A DNA stretch of 64,000 nucleotides from Arthrobacter sp. NIO-1057 (GCF_900094805.1 NZ_FMAT01000002.1:434001-498000), one strand, 5' to 3'; shown: positions 1-9,092, numbered from the stretch's first letter. The notes: generated by a model from the sequence alone, not told the origin. Translations and numbers: made by a program.

Positions 1-1359
1 GTTGGTGAATTCCCGAATACCGTAAGAACCAAGCTCCCGTCCGTACCCCGAACGCTTGATTCCTCCGAAAGGCAGACGCGGGTCGGATGCCACCATGCCA
101 TTAATGAAGACAGCTCCTGCATCAATCTGGGAAGCAACGTTCCTCGCGGCGTCAGTGTCGGTGGACCAAACAGAGGCAGCCAGTCCGAATTCGGTCTGAT
201 TTGCCAGCTCGATAGCTTCCTGGGTTGAGGACACACGAATCACAGCAGCAACTGGACCGAAGGTTTCCTCGTCGAACGCTACTTGTCCCGGCGTCACATG
301 ATCCAGAACTGTCGGTGCGTAGTAGAACCCGGGTCCCTGGATCGCGTATCCGCCAGTGCGCACCGTAGCTCCGGCTGCGATGGTTGCCTGGACCTGGGCG
401 TCAAGTTCCTGGCGCAGGTTCCCACGAGCCATGGGACCGATCTGGGTATTATCGTCCGTTGGATCACCGATGGCGAGTGCTTCAACCTTCGCAGCGAAGG
501 CATCAACAAATTGATCCGCAATGTCCTGATGAACGATAAATCGTTTCGCGTTGACGCAGCTCTGCCCGTTATTCGTGAATCGAGCTTTGACCGCAGTTTC
601 GGCGGCTTGTTCAATGTTCGCGTCAGCCAATACGATGAATGGATCCGAACCCCCGAGCTCCAGCACCTGCTTTTTCAAAGCATGTCCAGCTTGAGACGCG
701 ACAAGAGCGCCAACTTCCGTGGAGCCCGTCAGCGTCACCGCAGCGATACGCTCATCTGCGATGAGATCCGCAACCTCGCTTGACTGGATCAGCAGAGAGG
801 CAAACAAGTCGTCGGCGATACCTGACTTCTTGAGGATCTGCTCTACAGCCAGTGCAGACTGCGGAACGTTGGCCGCATGCTTTAGCACTGTGGCATTTCC
901 GGCGGCAAGAGCGGGCAATGCGAAGCGGAAAAACTGCCAGAATGGGTAATTCCACGGCATGATCGCCAAGACTGTGCCTAGCGGTTCAAAGACTACGCCG
1001 GATTCTTCGGCATTCGAGTCAATGTATTCCGGGGCCAAGAACTTCGGGGTATGCTGTGCATAGTACTCGGCCGTCAACGCGCACTTTTCAATTTCAGAAC
1101 GAGCTTCGCTAATCGGCTTTCCCATCTCCTGGGTGATGAGCAGCGCATACTCGTCTTTGCCTTCACGCAAGACCCGGGCGACTTCGAGCAGCTTGGCCGA
1201 ACGTTGTTCTACCGGTACGGTACGCCAAACACGCTGGGCGGCCGTGGCACGGTTGAGAATTGCGTCGACTTCTTCGGGGGTATGTCCTTCGACTGTGGTC
1301 ACGGTTTCGCCGGTGGCGGGATTCACCACGGGAAATGTTGGTCGTGCTTCGAATGCCAT
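1..1359 (-). CDS. NAD(P)-dependent aldehyde dehydrogenase, succinate-semialdehyde type (3' end cut off)
   Basis: Oxidises an aldehyde, probably succinate semialdehyde or a similar short acid semialdehyde, to the carboxylate. The frame is open from an ATG at 1359 to the left window edge (453 codons), so only about the last ten residues are missing. Visible family motifs are [10 protein letters not shown] (cofactor loop), ELGGSDPF with the general-base Glu, [10 protein letters not shown] with catalytic Cys at about residue 268, and the C-terminal [10 protein letters not shown]. The start has a good Shine-Dalgarno (AAGGAG, 8-9 nt upstream). It is the last gene seen of a minus-strand operon, 26 nt after the dehydrogenase. 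Family is certain; substrate is inference. Confidence 0.9.
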   Translation of the reverse strand, partial: MAFEARPTFPVVNPATGETVTTVEGHTPEEVDAILNRATAAQRVWRTVPVEQRSAKLLEVARVLREGKDEYALLITQEMGKPISEARSEIEKCALTAEYYAQHTPKFLAPEYIDSNAEESGVVFEPLGTVLAIMPWNYPFWQFFRFALPALAAGNATVLKHAANVPQSALAVEQILKKSGIADDLFASLLIQSSEVADLIADERIAAVTLTGSTEVGALVASQAGHALKKQVLELGGSDPFIVLADANIEQAAETAVKARFTNNGQSCVNAKRFIVHQDIADQFVDAFAAKVEALAIGDPTDDNTQIGPMARGNLRQELDAQVQATIAAGATVRTGGYAIQGPGFYYAPTVLDHVTPGQVAFDEETFGPVAAVIRVSSTQEAIELANQTEFGLAASVWSTDTDAARNVASQIDAGAVFINGMVASDPRLPFGGIKRSGYGRELGSYGIREFTN

Positions 1360-1385
1360 GATGAGTGCTCCTTGAGATTCGATGG

Positions 1386-2468
1386 TTAAGATTTTGCGGT
1401 CAGCTCGAGGCTGCCAATGACATCAATGAGTTTGGCGGTAAAGTCTTTGGTCCCAAGGGATCCACCGACATCGCGAGTGCGGCTTTCCCGCTCAGAAATG
1501 ACCGTTTCTACGCTCCGCTCGATGAGTGAAGCGGCAGCAATGAGCTTTTCATTGCCATCGCGCTTTCCTCGCCAGTCGAGCAGCATCGCGGCAGAGAGAA
1601 TCAGGGACACGGGATTGGCGATACCCTGGCCTTCGATATCCGGAGCAGACCCATGCTGTGCCTGAGCGACAGCCAAGTCTTGGCCCTGGTTGAGGGATCC
1701 GCCTAGTCCCAAAGAGCCAGACAATTCAGATGCCTCATCGGACAAGATATCGCCGAACATGTTCGTAGTGACGATGACGTCGAACGATTCTGGCTTCCGG
1801 ATGAGCAGGGCCGCAGTCGCGTCCACGATGAGTTCTTCCAACTGCACATCAGGATATTCCGCGGCGACTTTGCGAACTTCCCGCAAGAAGAGACCGTCAG
1901 ACAGCTTCACAACGTTCGCCTTGTGTACTGCTGTCACCTTCTTGCGTCGCCCGCGTGCTAATTCGAAAGCTGCACGCGCGACACGTGATGAGGCTTCCGC
2001 CGTCACTTTTCGAATCGAGAAGGCGCTGTTTTCATCTGGCATGAACTCGCCTGCACCGGCAAACATGTTGCGGTCTGAGTAGAAGCCCTCGGTGTTCTCA
2101 CGAACGATAATCAGGTCCATGGGAGTACGCAAGATAGACAGGTCTTCGCGGGATCGGCAGGGGCGGACATTGGCGAACAGCTCAAACTGAACGCGCAGTT
2201 CTGCCGACGGGTTGTATCCGCCTTCAGACTTTGGCGGGTAGATGTAATGCGATACGGGTCCCAAGATGACACCGTCGGATTCGGGGATCTGCATCATCAC
2301 CTCATCTGGCAGCGTGGTTCCTTCATTGGCAAGTGAAGCCAGGCCGATGTCCTTGGTTTCGAATTCGAACCCGACCCCGATTTTCTCGTCGACGCTGCGC
2401 AAGACTTCGAGGGTTGCTTCGGTGATTTCTGGGCCGATTCCATCACCGGGGAGTACGAGGATTTTCAT
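1386..2468 (-). CDS. Isocitrate/isopropylmalate dehydrogenase family protein
   Basis: A 360-residue NAD(P)-dependent decarboxylating dehydrogenase of the isocitrate/isopropylmalate/tartrate family, which oxidises a 2-hydroxy acid and removes CO2. The N-terminus LPGDGIGPEI is the family hallmark. VRENTEGFYSDR, the Lys in VHKANVVKLSDG and the metal-binding Asp cluster in TTNMFGDILSDE are all present, so it looks active. Length matches isopropylmalate/tartrate dehydrogenase rather than the larger isocitrate enzymes. It is unlikely to be leuB, because it sits in a catabolic operon with a hydroxycarboxylate transporter and an amidohydrolase. The natural substrate cannot be told from sequence. Confidence 0.88.
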   Translation of the reverse strand: MKILVLPGDGIGPEITEATLEVLRSVDEKIGVGFEFETKDIGLASLANEGTTLPDEVMMQIPESDGVILGPVSHYIYPPKSEGGYNPSAELRVQFELFANVRPCRSREDLSILRTPMDLIIVRENTEGFYSDRNMFAGAGEFMPDENSAFSIRKVTAEASSRVARAAFELARGRRKKVTAVHKANVVKLSDGLFLREVRKVAAEYPDVQLEELIVDATAALLIRKPESFDVIVTTNMFGDILSDEASELSGSLGLGGSLNQGQDLAVAQAQHGSAPDIEGQGIANPVSLILSAAMLLDWRGKRDGNEKLIAAASLIERSVETVISERESRTRDVGGSLGTKDFTAKLIDVIGSLELTAKS

Positions 2469-2516
2469 GATGTTCCTTTGGTTGAAGGGAGGAAGGAAAG
2501 TAAATTTGCGGAGGTT

Positions 2517-3875
2517 CTAACCGAGCATCGGACCGACCGCGATGAGCGCCAGGACCACCGTGATCGCTCCGCCGATTCTCGTGGCAATCTGCGCAAATGG
2601 CATCAGGCTCATTCGATTGGCTGAGGCCAGGATCGCTAAGTCACCTGCACCGCCCATTCCGCTATGGGTCGCGACGACTACCGCCGTGTCAATTGGGTGA
2701 AGCCGTACCCAGAGGGCTCCGAGGTAGCCACCGCCTATCATGCCGACCACGGTGAGGACACAAGTGATCAAGTTTGCCGGGGCAAAGCCCGCGACCAGTG
2801 ACTCCCACGGCGTCATGACCATGGAAAACGTGAACAGAATAGGGAATGCAAGCGCTGTAATCGCCAGCTTGTACAACCCGTTGGCTCCGTCCCGAAGACG
2901 AGGCGAAACACCGTGTAGCAACGTCAGCGCAATGGCAATGCCGAGCATCACAATTGGAGCGGGCCACCCCAACAGTTCGTGAGTCAGTACGCCACAGAGG
3001 TAGCAAAATATGGCTACCATGCCTGCTGCAGCCAGGTTTTGAACACTTAACGCGTACTTCTGTAGGGCAGACTCCGTGATGTCTTTATGTCCACCTGGCT
3101 GGAGTTCCCCATTGCCGGTCAAGTTTGGTTTACGCTTGGCAATAAATGCCAGGATGCCGGCCCCGAGAACCGCACTGACATTACCGACCATAATTGGGGG
3201 AAGCACCATGGCCAGTGCTTCACCTTGGCTCATGTCGAGAACGGATGAATATCCGATGGTGAGTGGAATTGCCCCTTCTCCGACGCCACCGGCCATAATC
3301 GGTGCAACAATGAAGAACAGTGTGTGTTTAGCACCCAGTCCTAGGAGAGTGCCACTGATCATTCCCAAGGTCAGAGCACAGATCGTTCCGGTCAAGAGAG
3401 GAACGAAAATCTTTGCGAACCCTTTAATAAGCGCTACGCGGTTCATTGCCAGAATGCTGCCCACGATAACTGCCGCGATAAATAGATTAAGGATTTTGCT
3501 GGACGAGAAAAAGTCGCCAACAGCGGCGGTCATCTGCTCAGGAAAGACACCAAGGTAATTAAGGAACGAGGGAAGGATCGTAACTATGATCGCTGCCCCA
3601 CCGATGTGCTTGATTACTGGAAGTCTCTTTCCGACCTCCCCGAGGGTAAACGCTCCCACTGTCATGATCGCAATGACCATGGCTAATTCTTGAGGAATCA
3701 TGCCAATAGTGCTGAATGCGATTAATAAGAGGACCAGACCAATGAATACAGGCGCTGGAATGATACCGATGTCGAAATCCATCAGTTTCCACCAGCGACG
3801 TCTTCCGATGGGGTGGTTTTCGAGTTCTGTTTCCCCTGGAGGGGAAGTGTTCCGAGACCGTTTAATTGACGCCAT
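2517..3875 (-). CDS. 2-hydroxycarboxylate transporter (CitS/MaeN family)
   Basis: Integral membrane secondary transporter of the 2-hydroxycarboxylate family (citrate, malate or related acids, often Na+ coupled). About eleven hydrophobic segments are visible. Both conserved Gly-rich reentrant-loop motifs are present: AGGVGEGAIPL in the first half and GMGGAGDLAI in the second. Three Met codons cluster at the start (3884, 3881, 3875). The 3884 ATG overlaps the upstream stop as ATGA, but AAAGG lies directly against it. The 3875 ATG has that Shine-Dalgarno at about 9 nt, so I prefer it. It is cotranscribed with the amidohydrolase upstream and the dehydrogenase downstream and presumably imports the pathway substrate. 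Confidence 0.9.
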   Translation of the reverse strand: MASIKRSRNTSPPGETELENHPIGRRRWWKLMDFDIGIIPAPVFIGLVLLLIAFSTIGMIPQELAMVIAIMTVGAFTLGEVGKRLPVIKHIGGAAIIVTILPSFLNYLGVFPEQMTAAVGDFFSSSKILNLFIAAVIVGSILAMNRVALIKGFAKIFVPLLTGTICALTLGMISGTLLGLGAKHTLFFIVAPIMAGGVGEGAIPLTIGYSSVLDMSQGEALAMVLPPIMVGNVSAVLGAGILAFIAKRKPNLTGNGELQPGGHKDITESALQKYALSVQNLAAAGMVAIFCYLCGVLTHELLGWPAPIVMLGIAIALTLLHGVSPRLRDGANGLYKLAITALAFPILFTFSMVMTPWESLVAGFAPANLITCVLTVVGMIGGGYLGALWVRLHPIDTAVVVATHSGMGGAGDLAILASANRMSLMPFAQIATRIGGAITVVLALIAVGPMLG

Positions 3876-3880
3876 TGTCA

Positions 3881-4759
3881 TCATCCTTTGTGGCTTGCGA
3901 AGCCGAAGAATAAAGCTGGATTTTCAATCAGGACCTTGTCAGACCCTTCATGATCCAGCCATTGTTTAATTAATCCGAGGAAACCAAGAGCAGAGAATTT
4001 TCGAAAGGGCTCAATTGCTTCGATACTTCGATTCTCTCTGTCCTTGCCGCCCCCAGTAAAAGGCCAATCTGACCCCCAAATAACTTGACTCGGGTTGGCA
4101 GCGACCAATTGTCGCGTAAGATCGGCGATTTCCGTATACGGAGTAGATCCCTGACACACGCGGTAAGGAGCCGAGAGCTTGACCCAGATTTTGGAATCTT
4201 TAAGTAGATCCACTACAGAGTCGATGCCAGCGACCGTCTTGCCCTGTTCAACTTTCAGACCCGCATAGTGGTCAAGGAGAAGTGGAACTGGCGAACTGGA
4301 TATTAGACCTTCGTATTGGTCTAGACCGGCAGCATCGGTATAAATCTGAACCGGCCATCCACGTGGAGCAACCTTCTCGATTAATTGCTCAAGGCTCTTA
4401 TCTAATGGTTCGTATCCGCCACGGGGGTCCGCGTGGCGATTGAGCCGCACAGCAACGATGCCTGCTGCTGCCAGATCGTCTAATTCCGTCTCTGTTGCCT
4501 GTGGCGAGATGACGGCAACTCCACGTCCAGCAGAATTCCCGAGCTTTTCTAACGCAGTGACCAGAGCGCGATTGTCAGTTCCATACGGACTAGGCTGCAC
4601 CAATACCGTGCGGCCAACATTCCAAGCCTGCGAATCAGCAGAATATTGCGCGAATTCGGCATTCCCAGGGGTATAGCTCCGGTTGGGAGCATACGGGAAT
4701 GCTGGGTCGAATACATGCACGTGGCAGTCGACGACTTGGGTTTCATTGTGAGTAGGCAC
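3881..4759 (-). CDS. Amidohydrolase / lactonase family protein (COG3618 type)
   Basis: A 292-residue TIM-barrel hydrolase of the family that includes 2-pyrone-4,6-dicarboxylate lactonase, fuconolactonase and galactarolactone isomerase. The HxH metal motif is in VDCHVHVFDP at the N-terminus, a third His is in LLLDHYAGL, and the catalytic Asp is in WGSDWPF near the C-terminus. It is the first gene of the minus-strand operon and is followed by the transporter with overlapping stop and start codons. Together with the transporter, dehydrogenase and aldehyde dehydrogenase it suggests uptake and breakdown of a lactone or hydroxy-carboxylic acid. The exact substrate is unknown. Confidence 0.85.
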   Translation of the reverse strand: MPTHNETQVVDCHVHVFDPAFPYAPNRSYTPGNAEFAQYSADSQAWNVGRTVLVQPSPYGTDNRALVTALEKLGNSAGRGVAVISPQATETELDDLAAAGIVAVRLNRHADPRGGYEPLDKSLEQLIEKVAPRGWPVQIYTDAAGLDQYEGLISSSPVPLLLDHYAGLKVEQGKTVAGIDSVVDLLKDSKIWVKLSAPYRVCQGSTPYTEIADLTRQLVAANPSQVIWGSDWPFTGGGKDRENRSIEAIEPFRKFSALGFLGLIKQWLDHEGSDKVLIENPALFFGFASHKG

Positions 4760-4801
4760 ACGATGAGCTTAACTCGTTTTTTGGTTTTTTTCAACAAAAA
4801 T

Positions 4802-4848
4802 ATACCGGAATATGATCCTGACGCAGTTTCATGCAGTCATGCCGGTAT
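4802..4848. promoter_or_regulatory. Inverted repeat in the divergent promoter region of the amidohydrolase operon and GntR gene
   Basis: ATACCGG at 4802-4808 is repeated as CCGGTAT at 4842-4848, a perfect 7-bp inverted pair about 33 bp apart between the amidohydrolase operon and the GntR gene. GntR regulators of this type commonly bind such repeats and control the neighbouring operon. Binding here is inference. Confidence 0.4.
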
Positions 4849-4867
4849 CGTTAAGTGAGGGCGGTGC

Positions 4868-5803
4868 ATGGTTCACCCCAAGCCAGGCTCACGCAGAAAT
4901 GAACAAGTAGGGATAGAGAGAATGACCTTGAACCAAATCTCACCACTCGTTGATTCAGTGAGCAGGGATATCATCCGACTCATTCAAGAGAATGAGCTAC
5001 CGCCAGGAACCCGGCTAGTTGAGCGAAAACTTGGGGAAGATCTAAAAGTTTCGCGTTCACCGATTCGCAGAGCGCTGCAGGAACTTGCAGCCAAGGGCGC
5101 AATCGCCGCCGCCCCGACCGGTGGGTATCTTGTTGCAGAAACGTCTCTTCCGCCATACCATGATCAGTCGCCTGCAGATGGAGATGAGCCGTACTATAGG
5201 CTCGCCGACGAACGCCTAAATGGCTCTTTGCCTGACCGTGTCACCGAAACTTTTCTGCTGGACCACCTAGGCTTGACCCGCACGGAACTGAATAAATTAC
5301 TGCTCCGCGCCTCTAACGAAGGATGGATCGCCCGACTACCGGGCTACGGCTGGGAGTTCCAACCAATGCTGAATAACACGGCGGTCTATCGTGACAGTTA
5401 TCGATTCCGGCTGGTTCTCGAACCAAATGCGATCCTAGAACCAACGTTTGTGCTCGACCGGGACAAGCTCCTCAAATGTCGTGAAGTGCAGCAGCGCCTC
5501 ATAGATGGAAATATCTGGCACGTTTCCAATGCCGAACTATTTGATGCGAATGCCCACCTGCATGAAACGATCATGAACTGCTCGCGTAACTCATTTTTCT
5601 CCGATGCACTTCAGAAGGTCGATAAGCTGCGCAGACTTATTGAATATAAGAAATCGTTGCCCCGCGATCGCGCGTTGGAACGGTGTAAAGAGCACGTGAA
5701 ACTCATCGATCTCCTCCTTGCAGGAAATCTTGAGACTGCCGCAAGTTACATGCGGGAGCATCTCACGAGTGTCAGTAGCGAGAAAACAGCGGAGTCACAC
5801 TAA
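4868..5803 (+). CDS. GntR-family transcriptional regulator with FCD-type ligand domain
   Basis: A 311-residue DNA-binding regulator. An N-terminal GntR winged helix covers about residues 20-90 (ERKLGEDLKVSRSPIRRALQ). A second helix-turn-helix-like stretch lies at about 125-165. A helical C-terminal domain with conserved His residues (AHLHETIMNCSRN) resembles the FCD effector domain. The 4868 ATG follows GAGGG and is used here; an ATG at 4922 would also give a full GntR domain. It is divergent from the catabolic operon and probably its local repressor. The doubled DNA-binding-like region makes it longer than the usual 220-250 residues. Confidence 0.85.
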   Translation: MVHPKPGSRRNEQVGIERMTLNQISPLVDSVSRDIIRLIQENELPPGTRLVERKLGEDLKVSRSPIRRALQELAAKGAIAAAPTGGYLVAETSLPPYHDQSPADGDEPYYRLADERLNGSLPDRVTETFLLDHLGLTRTELNKLLLRASNEGWIARLPGYGWEFQPMLNNTAVYRDSYRFRLVLEPNAILEPTFVLDRDKLLKCREVQQRLIDGNIWHVSNAELFDANAHLHETIMNCSRNSFFSDALQKVDKLRRLIEYKKSLPRDRALERCKEHVKLIDLLLAGNLETAASYMREHLTSVSSEKTAESH

Positions 5804-6202
5804 CAAACGCTGCCAACGAGGCAAAGTTTCTCGGTAACCTTCAACATGATGCTCAACGAACGCCAGTTTGCCTAAGCAATACTGTCGGAGCATGTCCCTA
5901 GCCTCTGAATGGTGCCGGGTTTCATACCGGAATCCGAATCCAAGACGCCAATAACTGCACTGTCGGCAATCAGCGGCTGGACAAAAAGGGCAGCTCCCAG
6001 ATGTTCAAAGCAACCACGGTCATCGCGCCAACGATGTCGAGCGTTGTCATTGGATATTCGGCATGGTCGGCTCCCTGCCTGCAGTCGTCATTAGCCTTCA
6101 CCTATCACGATGAGTGGAGTTCTTCACTCATGGATTCCTGAATTCCCTTTCTGACGTGCGCCGCTGCGGCGAAGCGCTGAGCAGTGCCCTCGATAAATGT
6201 CC
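5804..6202. other. Non-coding stretch with possible gene remnant
   Basis: Nearly 400 bases with no intact gene. On the minus strand, short open stretches at about 5890-6100 (residues such as LIADSAVIGVLDSDSG) look like debris of a GAF-type sensory domain, broken by stops and frameshifts. The identity is weak. A 25-base sequence resembling an insertion-sequence end lies at 5905-5929. I see no convincing promoter or RNA gene. Confidence 0.3.
5905..5929 (+). repeat. Copy 1 of an IS-end-like 25-bp repeat
   Basis: This 25-mer matches the one at 23993-24017 at 20 of 25 positions (shared CTGAA, then GGGTTTCAT and CCG). It resembles the terminal sequences of actinobacterial IS3-type elements from memory. 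No transposase is next to it, so it would be a relic. Confidence 0.3.
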
Positions 6203-6233
6203 ACGTGGGCCTTCCTGTGTGGAAGGCCCGCGT
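6203..6233 (-). terminator. Stem-loop terminator downstream of metB
   Basis: GGGCCTTCC at 6207-6215 pairs perfectly with GGAAGGCCC at 6221-6229 around a 5-nt loop. The stem extends outward by a G-T wobble and three more pairs to 6203/6233. It lies just beyond the metB stop codon and only a weak T-rich tract follows on the minus strand. Confidence 0.6.
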
Positions 6234-6246
6234 GCTGCAACGGAGG

Positions 6247-7452
6247 TCAGGCGGAGGCCAGGCTGCGGTGCTGGATGCTTTCCGCGCCGGATGCTTTCGC
6301 GGCCGCAGCCAGTCCGCGTTCCAGATCGCCGATGAGATCTTCGACCTCTTCGATCCCTACCGACAGGCGGACCAGGTTGGCCGGGATCTCCAACTCGGTG
6401 CCGATCAGCGAAGCGTGGGTCATTTCGCGCGGATAGCAGACCAGGGATTCCACCCCGCCCAGGGACACCGAGAGCTGGAAGTACTCCATGGACTCGGCGA
6501 AGGCTCGGGCGGCTGCCTCGTCGGCCAGCTGCAGCGAGACGATGCCGCCAAAACCGCGCTGCTGGCGGGCTGCCAGCTCGTGGCCAGGGTGGGTTTCAAG
6601 GCCCGGATAGTAGACCCGGGTGACCTCGGGCTGTGCATCGAGCCAGCGGGCCAGCTTGTCCGCCGAAGCGCAGTGGCGTTCCATGCGCAGGCCCAGGGTT
6701 TTCAGCCCGCGGGCGGCCAGGTAGGAATCCTGCGGTCCGGCCACCGCTCCCCCGGCGAACTGCTGGTAGCCCACCGCTTCGGCCAGGGATTGTCCGCGGA
6801 AGAGGTGATCGGCCACGATGACCGCACCGCCCAGCACATCGGAGTGCCCGCCAATGTATTTGGTGGTGGAGTGGACCACCGCGTGCGCACCAAAATCCAG
6901 TGGGCGCTGTAGATAAGGTGTGGCGAAGGTATTATCCACCACCAGCAGGGCACCATTCTCGCGGGCAATGGTGGCCCACCCGGAAAGATCGGCGATGCCC
7001 AGCAGTGGGTTGGAGGGTGTTTCCACCCAGAGCAGTGCGGTGTTCGGCTGTACCGCGGCGCGCACCGAGTCCAGGTTGGTGATGTCCACAGCGGAAGAGG
7101 TGATGCCCCATTTGCTGTGCAGTTTGGAGATCAACCGGTTGGTGCCGCCGTAGCCGTCGGCGCCGAGGATGATGTGGTCGCCCGGTTCAAGCACCGCGCG
7201 CAGCAGGGCGTCTTCGGCCGCGATGCCCGAGGCGAAGGCGAATCCAGCGGCGCCGCCTTCCAGCGCGGTGAGCTGGTCCTGGAACCCGTCACGGGTAGGA
7301 TTCGAGCCGCGCGAGTATTCGTGCCCGGAACGCAGCACGTTGATGCCGTCTTGGATGAAGGTGCTGGTTTGGTAGATTGGCGGGACGACCGCGCCGGTGT
7401 GCGGGTCCTTGTGCTGACCGGCGTGCACGGCCTGGGTGTTGAAGCCGCTCAT
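6247..7452 (-). CDS. metB: Cystathionine gamma-synthase / Cys-Met metabolism PLP enzyme
   Basis: A 401-residue PLP-dependent trans-sulfuration enzyme. It probably joins cysteine to an activated homoserine to make cystathionine, although gamma-lyase activity cannot be excluded. Family motifs: PPIYQTSTF near the N-terminus, YSRGSNPTRD, and the PLP Lys in HSTTKYIGGHSDVLGG. Start is the ATG at 7452, which overlaps the metY stop as ATGA, showing translational coupling. A much longer open frame continues upstream in this phase through metY, but it is the shadow of that gene. Cytosolic, in the methionine pathway feeding the mesX-mesD module nearby. Confidence 0.85.
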   Translation of the reverse strand: MSGFNTQAVHAGQHKDPHTGAVVPPIYQTSTFIQDGINVLRSGHEYSRGSNPTRDGFQDQLTALEGGAAGFAFASGIAAEDALLRAVLEPGDHIILGADGYGGTNRLISKLHSKWGITSSAVDITNLDSVRAAVQPNTALLWVETPSNPLLGIADLSGWATIARENGALLVVDNTFATPYLQRPLDFGAHAVVHSTTKYIGGHSDVLGGAVIVADHLFRGQSLAEAVGYQQFAGGAVAGPQDSYLAARGLKTLGLRMERHCASADKLARWLDAQPEVTRVYYPGLETHPGHELAARQQRGFGGIVSLQLADEAAARAFAESMEYFQLSVSLGGVESLVCYPREMTHASLIGTELEIPANLVRLSVGIEEVEDLIGDLERGLAAAAKASGAESIQHRSLASA

Positions 7453-8765
7453 GCGAAGCTCACTTCCTTGGTTTCGTTTAGCGCAGACTGGGACAAGGCC
7501 AGCGCGTGATCCAGTGCCTGGGTAAGATCTGCGAGCAGGTCGGCGGGGTCCTCCAGCCCTACCGAGAGGCGCAGGGTGGAGGTGTTCAACCCCGCGTCGG
7601 CCAGCTGTTGTTCGGAGAGCCGGCAGTGCGTCATGGTGGCCGGGTGCGAAATCATGGTTCGGGTGTCCCCCACATTGGCGGCCAGCGAAATCAGCTGCAG
7701 CCCGTCGATTACCGGGGAGACCAGCGACGGGTGGGCCAGCTCGATGGCCAGCACGCAGCCGGTGCCCTTCGGTGCCAGCGCCCGGGCCAGCTCGTGGCTG
7801 GGGTGCTCGGGGAGCGCAGGGTGGTGGATGGCGGCAATGCCCGGATACTCGGCCAGCGCGTCGATCAGCCTGACGACGCTGCGCTGCACGTGGGCGGCGC
7901 GCACCGGCAGGGTCTCGATGCCTGCCAGGATTCCCTGGGCGCTGGCCGGGGCCAGGGTCGGGCCCAGGTCGTGCAGGAATTTGGAGCGCACCAGCATCGC
8001 ATAGGCCGCCGGCCCGTGGCGCTCTAGCAGCGAGGTGTTGTTCAGCCGCTCGCGCGGGGCGGCGATTTGCGGCCAGCGAGAGGAATCGGAGAAGTCGAAG
8101 GTTCCCGAATCCACCACTACCCCGCCGAGCACCGAGCCGTGCCCGGCCAGGCCCTTGGTGGCCGAGTGCACCACGATGTCCGCTCCGAGTTCCAGCGGGC
8201 GCACATTCAGCGGGGTGGCCAGGGTGTTGTCCACCACCACCGGGATGTTGCGCTCGTGCGCGATGGCCGCAATGGCCGGGATATCGGCCACGGTACACAG
8301 CGGGTTGGAGACGGACTCCAGGAAGAACGCGCGGGTGTCTTCCTCGATGGCCGCAGCCCAAGCCAAAGGATCGGCCTGGTCGACAAAGCTGACGCGGATC
8401 CCGAAGTCCGCGAAGGTGTCGGTGAACAGGTCCACGGTGCCGCCGTAGAGCGAAGAGGAAGCCACGATGTGCTTGGGTCCCTGGGTCAGCGCCAGCAAGG
8501 ACAGGGCGACGGCGGACTGGCCGGTGGCGGTGGCCACCGCGTGGGCTCCGCCTTCCAGTGCTGCCACACGCTGTTCAAGGATCGAGACGGTGGGATTGCC
8601 GGTGCGCGAGTAGGTGAAGCCGGTCTGGCGCAGCGCGAACTTCTCGATCGCTTCGGCATGCGACTGGAATTGGTAGGCTGCGGAATTGTGCAGTGGCGGC
8701 AGCATCGGGCGGAAGTCTCCGCTCGGGCGGTATCCTGCGTGGACCGCGTCGGTTCCTTGGCTCAT
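7449..8765 (-). CDS. metY: O-acetylhomoserine sulfhydrylase-type PLP enzyme
   Basis: A 438-residue Cys/Met metabolism PLP enzyme that makes homocysteine from acetylated homoserine and sulfide. The PLP Lys is in HSATKGLAGHGSVLGG, and the C-terminal GDTRTMISHPATMTH is typical of the MetY branch. The start is the ATG at 8765, which follows GGAGGAG directly; an in-frame extension to 8837 lacks such a site and would run into the leader. It heads a two-gene operon with metB and sits behind the SAM-riboswitch-like leader. Local name and substrate are well supported by family features, less so by direct proof. Confidence 0.85.
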   Translation of the reverse strand: MSQGTDAVHAGYRPSGDFRPMLPPLHNSAAYQFQSHAEAIEKFALRQTGFTYSRTGNPTVSILEQRVAALEGGAHAVATATGQSAVALSLLALTQGPKHIVASSSLYGGTVDLFTDTFADFGIRVSFVDQADPLAWAAAIEEDTRAFFLESVSNPLCTVADIPAIAAIAHERNIPVVVDNTLATPLNVRPLELGADIVVHSATKGLAGHGSVLGGVVVDSGTFDFSDSSRWPQIAAPRERLNNTSLLERHGPAAYAMLVRSKFLHDLGPTLAPASAQGILAGIETLPVRAAHVQRSVVRLIDALAEYPGIAAIHHPALPEHPSHELARALAPKGTGCVLAIELAHPSLVSPVIDGLQLISLAANVGDTRTMISHPATMTHCRLSEQQLADAGLNTSTLRLSVGLEDPADLLADLTQALDHALALSQSALNETKEVSFA

Positions 8766-8767
8766 GG

Positions 8768-8793
8768 CTCCTCCTCGATTCTCTGCGAGGGAG
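8768..8793 (-). promoter_or_regulatory. Hairpin able to hide the metY ribosome binding site
   Basis: On the minus strand CTCCCTCG (8793-8786) can pair with the CGAGGAGGAG (8777-8768) that contains the metY Shine-Dalgarno, leaving a loop of about 8 nt and one bulge. This is a plausible translational switch for the upstream SAM-sensing leader. Confidence 0.5.
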
Positions 8794-8856
8794 TGCACCG
8801 ATTGGCATCGTGTGGCAACACGAAGCACAGCGCGCAAAAACGCGTTCGGAACTGCT

Positions 8857-8941
8857 CCATCGTTCCTGGCAGTAGCACCTTTCGGTTTCCCGGTGGTTGC
8901 TGCGACGTCAACGAGCCAGATCTCTTAGTCGCTCTTGATGG
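8857..8941 (-). ncRNA. SAM riboswitch-like leader (SAM-I/IV variant type)
   Basis: On the minus strand the metY leader holds a closing stem CCATC (8941-8937) / GATGG (8861-8857). Inside are TCTGGCTCG, GCAGCAACC and AGGTGCTACTGCCAGG, in the order and spacing of the actinobacterial SAM-I/SAM-IV variant core (GCAACC ... GGTGCTA are the shared S-box elements). It precedes two methionine genes, as expected for an SAM off-switch. Identification is by eye; a covariance-model hit would settle it. Confidence 0.7.
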
Positions 8942-8994
8942 TTTGTTGTTCTTCCATGGTTGGCCATGGGCTGCGAGGGGTGCAAGCGCTATCG

Positions 8995-9020
8995 GGCGGC
9001 CGGCTTCATACAAGGCCGCC
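8995..9020. repeat. Hairpin in the metY upstream region
   Basis: GGCGGCC at 8995-9001 and GGCCGCC at 9014-9020 form a perfect 7-bp inverted repeat with a 12-base spacer, upstream of the SAM-type leader. Its role is unknown; a nearby CCATGG pair (8955-8969) can also fold. Confidence 0.3.
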
Positions 9021-9092
9021 AAGCTTCATATGTCGTGCACTTGTCATGATGACGCGGTGGCTGGCGCCACTTTATGACGCATCAAAAATGAG

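Noticed and set aside
6247-8361. A 704-codon minus-strand frame covering metB and part of metY
   Set aside because: Only its last 401 codons (from 7452) are metB; the upstream part is a Gly/Arg/Pro-rich frame antiparallel in phase to metY and has no protein features.
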